The position numbers and the translations under genes are program-made. Shown here piece after piece: positions 32,642 to 36,929 of a stretch of DNA of 36,929 nucleotides. Within the stretch, counting starts at the first letter, position 1. The number at the start of each line of letters is the position of its first letter. Source of the stretch: CAZALT01 sp964485515. GTDB lineage: Bacteria; Actinomycetota; Acidimicrobiia; Acidimicrobiales; Acidimicrobilacustridaceae. The stretch is from NCBI GenBank assembly GCA_964485515.1, contig CAZALT010000012.1:1-36929 (forward strand). Reading direction: 5' to 3'. The notes below the pieces were generated by a model. It did no database searches and was not told the origin of the DNA. It saw only the letters and a program-made list of their open reading frames with translations.

Positions 32642-33052
32642 ATGAACATCACCATCCAGAACAGCTTCCTCCCGCACACCGATCCGGAGGCCTCCTTGGG
32701 CTTCTACCGAGATGCTCTCGGCTGGGAGGTGCGCCTCGACGTCGGCTACGAGGAGATGCGCTGGCTGACGGTCGGCCCGGTGGGTCAGCCTGACACCGCC
32801 GTCGTCCTCACGCCGCCCTTCGCCGACCCTGGCATCACCGAGGAGGAGCGCCGGGTCATCTCGGAGATGATGGCCAAGGGCACCTACGCCACCATCGTCC
32901 TCACCACCGGCGACCTCGACGGAACGTTCGACAAGCTCCAGGCCACCGGGGCTGAAGTGATCCAGGAGCCCACCGATCAGCCCTACGGCGTGCGCGACTG
33001 CGCCTTCCGCGACCCGGCGGGCAACCACGTCCGCATCAACCAGGCCAGCTGA
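32642..33052 (+). CDS. VOC (glyoxalase/bleomycin resistance) family protein
   Basis: A 136-residue protein with the βαβββ repeats of the vicinal-oxygen-chelate superfamily. It has PHTDPEASLGFYRDALGWEV, RWLTVGPVGQPDTAVVL (in parts) and a second half TIVLTTGDLDGTFDKLQATG ending AFRDPAGNHVRINQ. Members bind metals and include glyoxalases, dioxygenases and drug-binding resistance proteins. The exact activity is not readable. The ATG at 32642 is preferred; a GTG at 32633 is in frame. Its place between the AraC regulator and a UvrA paralogue suggests a role in resistance to a DNA-damaging or drug-like compound, which is inference from context. Confidence 0.86.
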   Translation: MNITIQNSFLPHTDPEASLGFYRDALGWEVRLDVGYEEMRWLTVGPVGQPDTAVVLTPPFADPGITEEERRVISEMMAKGTYATIVLTTGDLDGTFDKLQATGAEVIQEPTDQPYGVRDCAFRDPAGNHVRINQAS

Positions 33053-33103
33053 TCCTCGCCACCGAACGAACCTCGCCGCTCGACGAAAAGAGACCTGACG
33101 ATC

Positions 33104-35488
<2,385 letters not shown>

Positions 35489-35497
35489 GCGAACGCT

Positions 35498-35520
35498 GAG
35501 ACGGACGTCACCCCCGTCTC
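35498..35520 (+). terminator. Hairpin after the UvrA-like gene
   Basis: GAGACGG (35498-35504) pairs with CCGTCTC (35514-35520) around nine bases, starting 10 bases after the stop. No T-run follows. It is the likely end of the AraC-VOC-UvrA2 transcript. Confidence 0.5.
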
Positions 35521-35869
35521 GCGTCGGCTACCGCATCCGACGTCATCGGGAGCAGCGGTCGGGAGACCCGCGCGCGAGCTGCGGCACCGAGGTTCGCGCC
35601 CCGAGAGGTGAGGTCGTGGCACCCGTCACGCGGGGGTTGGGCCTGACCGATTGTGGTCCTGACCTGGGCTTTTGCTCTCCGGGGTCATCGGGAAGGGGCT
35701 TGGAGACCAGCCCTCGGGTCGAACACGCACAGGGTCACCGGACGTAGGCCGAAAGCCCTACCAATACCCCTGTCGCGGTATTCAGGACCGGGCGGAGCGG
35801 ACCGATCCTGCGTTGGTCCGCGAATCAGCGCGGTACTCCCGCCCCCCTATCACGAGAGGTTCATCTCCC
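35521..35869 (+). promoter_or_regulatory. Long leader with four hairpins before the GH16-like gene
   Basis: The gap contains no gene I can support. From 35695 to 35821 four hairpins follow one another closely. These are GGGGCT/AGCCCT (35695-35714), GTAGG/CCTAC with a CCGAAAGC loop (35744-35761), AATACC/GGTATT (35763-35782), and GCGGACCGA/TTGGTCCGC (35797-35821, nine pairs including one G-U). This density suggests a structured 5' leader or riboswitch-like element controlling the downstream surface protein. I could not match it to a known riboswitch class. Confidence 0.45.
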
Positions 35870-36929
35870 TTGTCGTCACCCATGTCGAACGCGCGCGGTC
35901 TGCGCGCCGTCCACCGACCGAAACCCCTGCTGCTCGGCGCCGTCGCCCTTGTCGTCGCCCTGCTCGCAGGTTGCCAACCGCCCTACACCCAAGCTGCCGA
36001 GAAGCTCGAAGGCCTCGTGCTGCGAGCCCCGCTCGACGAGACCACGGGACACACGGCCCGGGATCTCAGCCCGCGAGGGCAGACGGGCACGATCTCCCCG
36101 AACGGCGTGTCCTACGGCGTGAAGGACCCGCTCGCCGTCAACATCACGGAGCAAGGCGCGCTCCGACTGGCCAAGGACGGCGGTTGGGTCCAGTTCCCGC
36201 ACGACGACGCCTTCAACCTGTCGACCGAGAGCAGTCGAGAGTGGTTGGCCATGATGAACGTCCGAGTGGACGTCACGACCGGCTACCCGCTCCTGCTGTC
36301 GAAGGGCGACCGGAACTCGAACGGGTTCGCGATCTTCGCCGATCCCGCGACGGAGTCCATCGGGCTCATCGTGGGCGGCCAGCAGTACGCGTGGGGTGGA
36401 GCGCGGTTGGACACCATGAAGCAGGTCGCCGTCGACTGGGACGGATCGTCGCTCAGGTTCTTCGTGAACGGCGTGCTTCTCGGCCAATCTCCGGCCGCGG
36501 CCAAGAAGGTCCTCGACACGGGACCGCTCACCATCGGTGCGATCGGTGGCATCACCGCCTCGAAGGTCGTCGTCGCCGATCGGTCGAACCACGAGCAGGT
36601 GCCCAGCCTGTTCGCGGCGCTCGGTGAGGACGCGCTGTTCCCAGGCGGCGGTGCGGTCGCCCCGACCACGTCGACGACCAAGGCGCCCACGACGACCACG
36701 ACGAAGCCGCCGTCTCCGACGACGACCACGCCGCCGGCGACCACGCCGCCGACGACCGTGCCAACGGTGCCGACGAACCCGTCGAACGGTGCTCGGATCA
36801 TCTGGTCCGACGAGTTCAACACCGGTTCGGGCTCGGGGGTCAACACCACGACGTGGGAGCAGCAGGTCGGCGCCCCGACGAACAACAACCGGGTGGAGTA
36901 CCTGACCGACGGCACCCGCAACGTGGCCA
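35870..36929 (+). CDS. Lipoprotein with LamG-like region and start of a GH16-like domain (partial)
   Basis: The frame stays open to the window's right edge, giving at least 353 residues. TTG at 35870 is the assumed start because GAGAGG lies ten bases upstream; an ATG at 35882 is the alternative. A signal peptide with lipobox LLAGC is followed by a concanavalin/LamG-like β-sandwich (about 25-245). It includes LVLRAPLDETTGHTARDLSP, EWLAMMNVRVDV and LRFFVNGVLLGQ. A Thr/Pro linker (about 265-305) leads to IIWSDEFNTGSGSG and TWEQQVGAPTNNNRVEYLTD. These are the first residues of a glycoside hydrolase family 16-type domain that cleaves β-glucans or similar. The catalytic ExDxxE lies beyond the window. 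The protein should act on wall or environmental polysaccharide. Confidence 0.82.
   Translation, partial: MSSPMSNARGLRAVHRPKPLLLGAVALVVALLAGCQPPYTQAAEKLEGLVLRAPLDETTGHTARDLSPRGQTGTISPNGVSYGVKDPLAVNITEQGALRLAKDGGWVQFPHDDAFNLSTESSREWLAMMNVRVDVTTGYPLLLSKGDRNSNGFAIFADPATESIGLIVGGQQYAWGGARLDTMKQVAVDWDGSSLRFFVNGVLLGQSPAAAKKVLDTGPLTIGAIGGITASKVVVADRSNHEQVPSLFAALGEDALFPGGGAVAPTTSTTKAPTTTTTKPPSPTTTTPPATTPPTTVPTVPTNPSNGARIIWSDEFNTGSGSGVNTTTWEQQVGAPTNNNRVEYLTDGTRNVA

Noticed and set aside
35724..35782. Class I c-di-GMP riboswitch, suggested by CACGCACAGGG and a GAAA loop
   Set aside because: The conserved segment that should follow the GNRA hairpin (GGGACGCAAAGC) and the second stem's receptor are absent.

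Overview
The window comes from a high-GC actinobacterium, most likely of the class Acidimicrobiia. This is inferred from GC-rich codon use, the DUF5318–PBP1A gene pair, the rpsF-ssb-rpsR-rplI-dnaB block, an F420-type (DUF385) protein and a RegX3-like regulator. The species cannot be fixed from sequence alone. No tRNA, rRNA, CRISPR array, insertion sequence or prophage was seen. Nearly all of the DNA is coding, and many genes overlap by 1–4 nt.

Layout. (1) 1–4.5 kb: a partial coiled-coil gene, a YiaAB membrane protein and a SAM methyltransferase on the minus strand, then DUF5318 and a class A penicillin-binding protein on the plus strand. (2) 4.6–9.8 kb: panB, then the ribosomal/replication block rpsF-ssb-rpsR-rplI, a strong terminator, and dnaB interrupted by a 220-residue intein. 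(3) 9.8–14.6 kb: an anchored LolA-like protein, a small membrane protein, a TetR regulator, a secreted coiled-coil/VanY-type carboxypeptidase, an AlkB-like demethylase with a LexA-type SOS box just upstream, and a DUF385 protein. (4) 14.8–19.6 kb: a tightly overlapping pstC-pstA-pstB-pstS operon whose PstS is anchored by a C-terminal membrane helix. (5) 19.6–27.6 kb: a RegX3-like response regulator with a degenerate receiver, divergent from a surface locus. That locus holds a secreted PstS-like protein, two proteins with a neocarzinostatin-like domain (one membrane-anchored, one carrying three SLH domains), a membrane-anchored fusion of that domain to a PstS-like domain, and a sortase-like protein whose catalytic Cys is Ser. 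(6) 27.7–33.1 kb: a cyclophilin-type lipoprotein, a small membrane protein, a double-hotdog thioesterase, an enoyl-CoA hydratase, a transglutaminase-like protein, and an AraC regulator with a VOC protein. (7) 33.1–36.9 kb: a UvrA paralogue, then a long leader with several hairpins before a lipoprotein with a LamG-like region and the start of a GH16-like domain, cut by the window edge.

The most unusual part is 14.7–27.6 kb. It joins a complete phosphate transporter, a RegX3-like regulator and PHO-box-like 11-nt phased repeats upstream of both pstC and the second pstS-like gene. It also holds three PstS-type proteins, three copies of a neocarzinostatin-like domain, an SLH anchor and a pseudosortase-like protein. 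My inference is a phosphate-responsive cell-surface system that captures phosphate or another ligand in or outside the envelope. Its parts are individually recognisable, but I do not recognise the combination as a described system.
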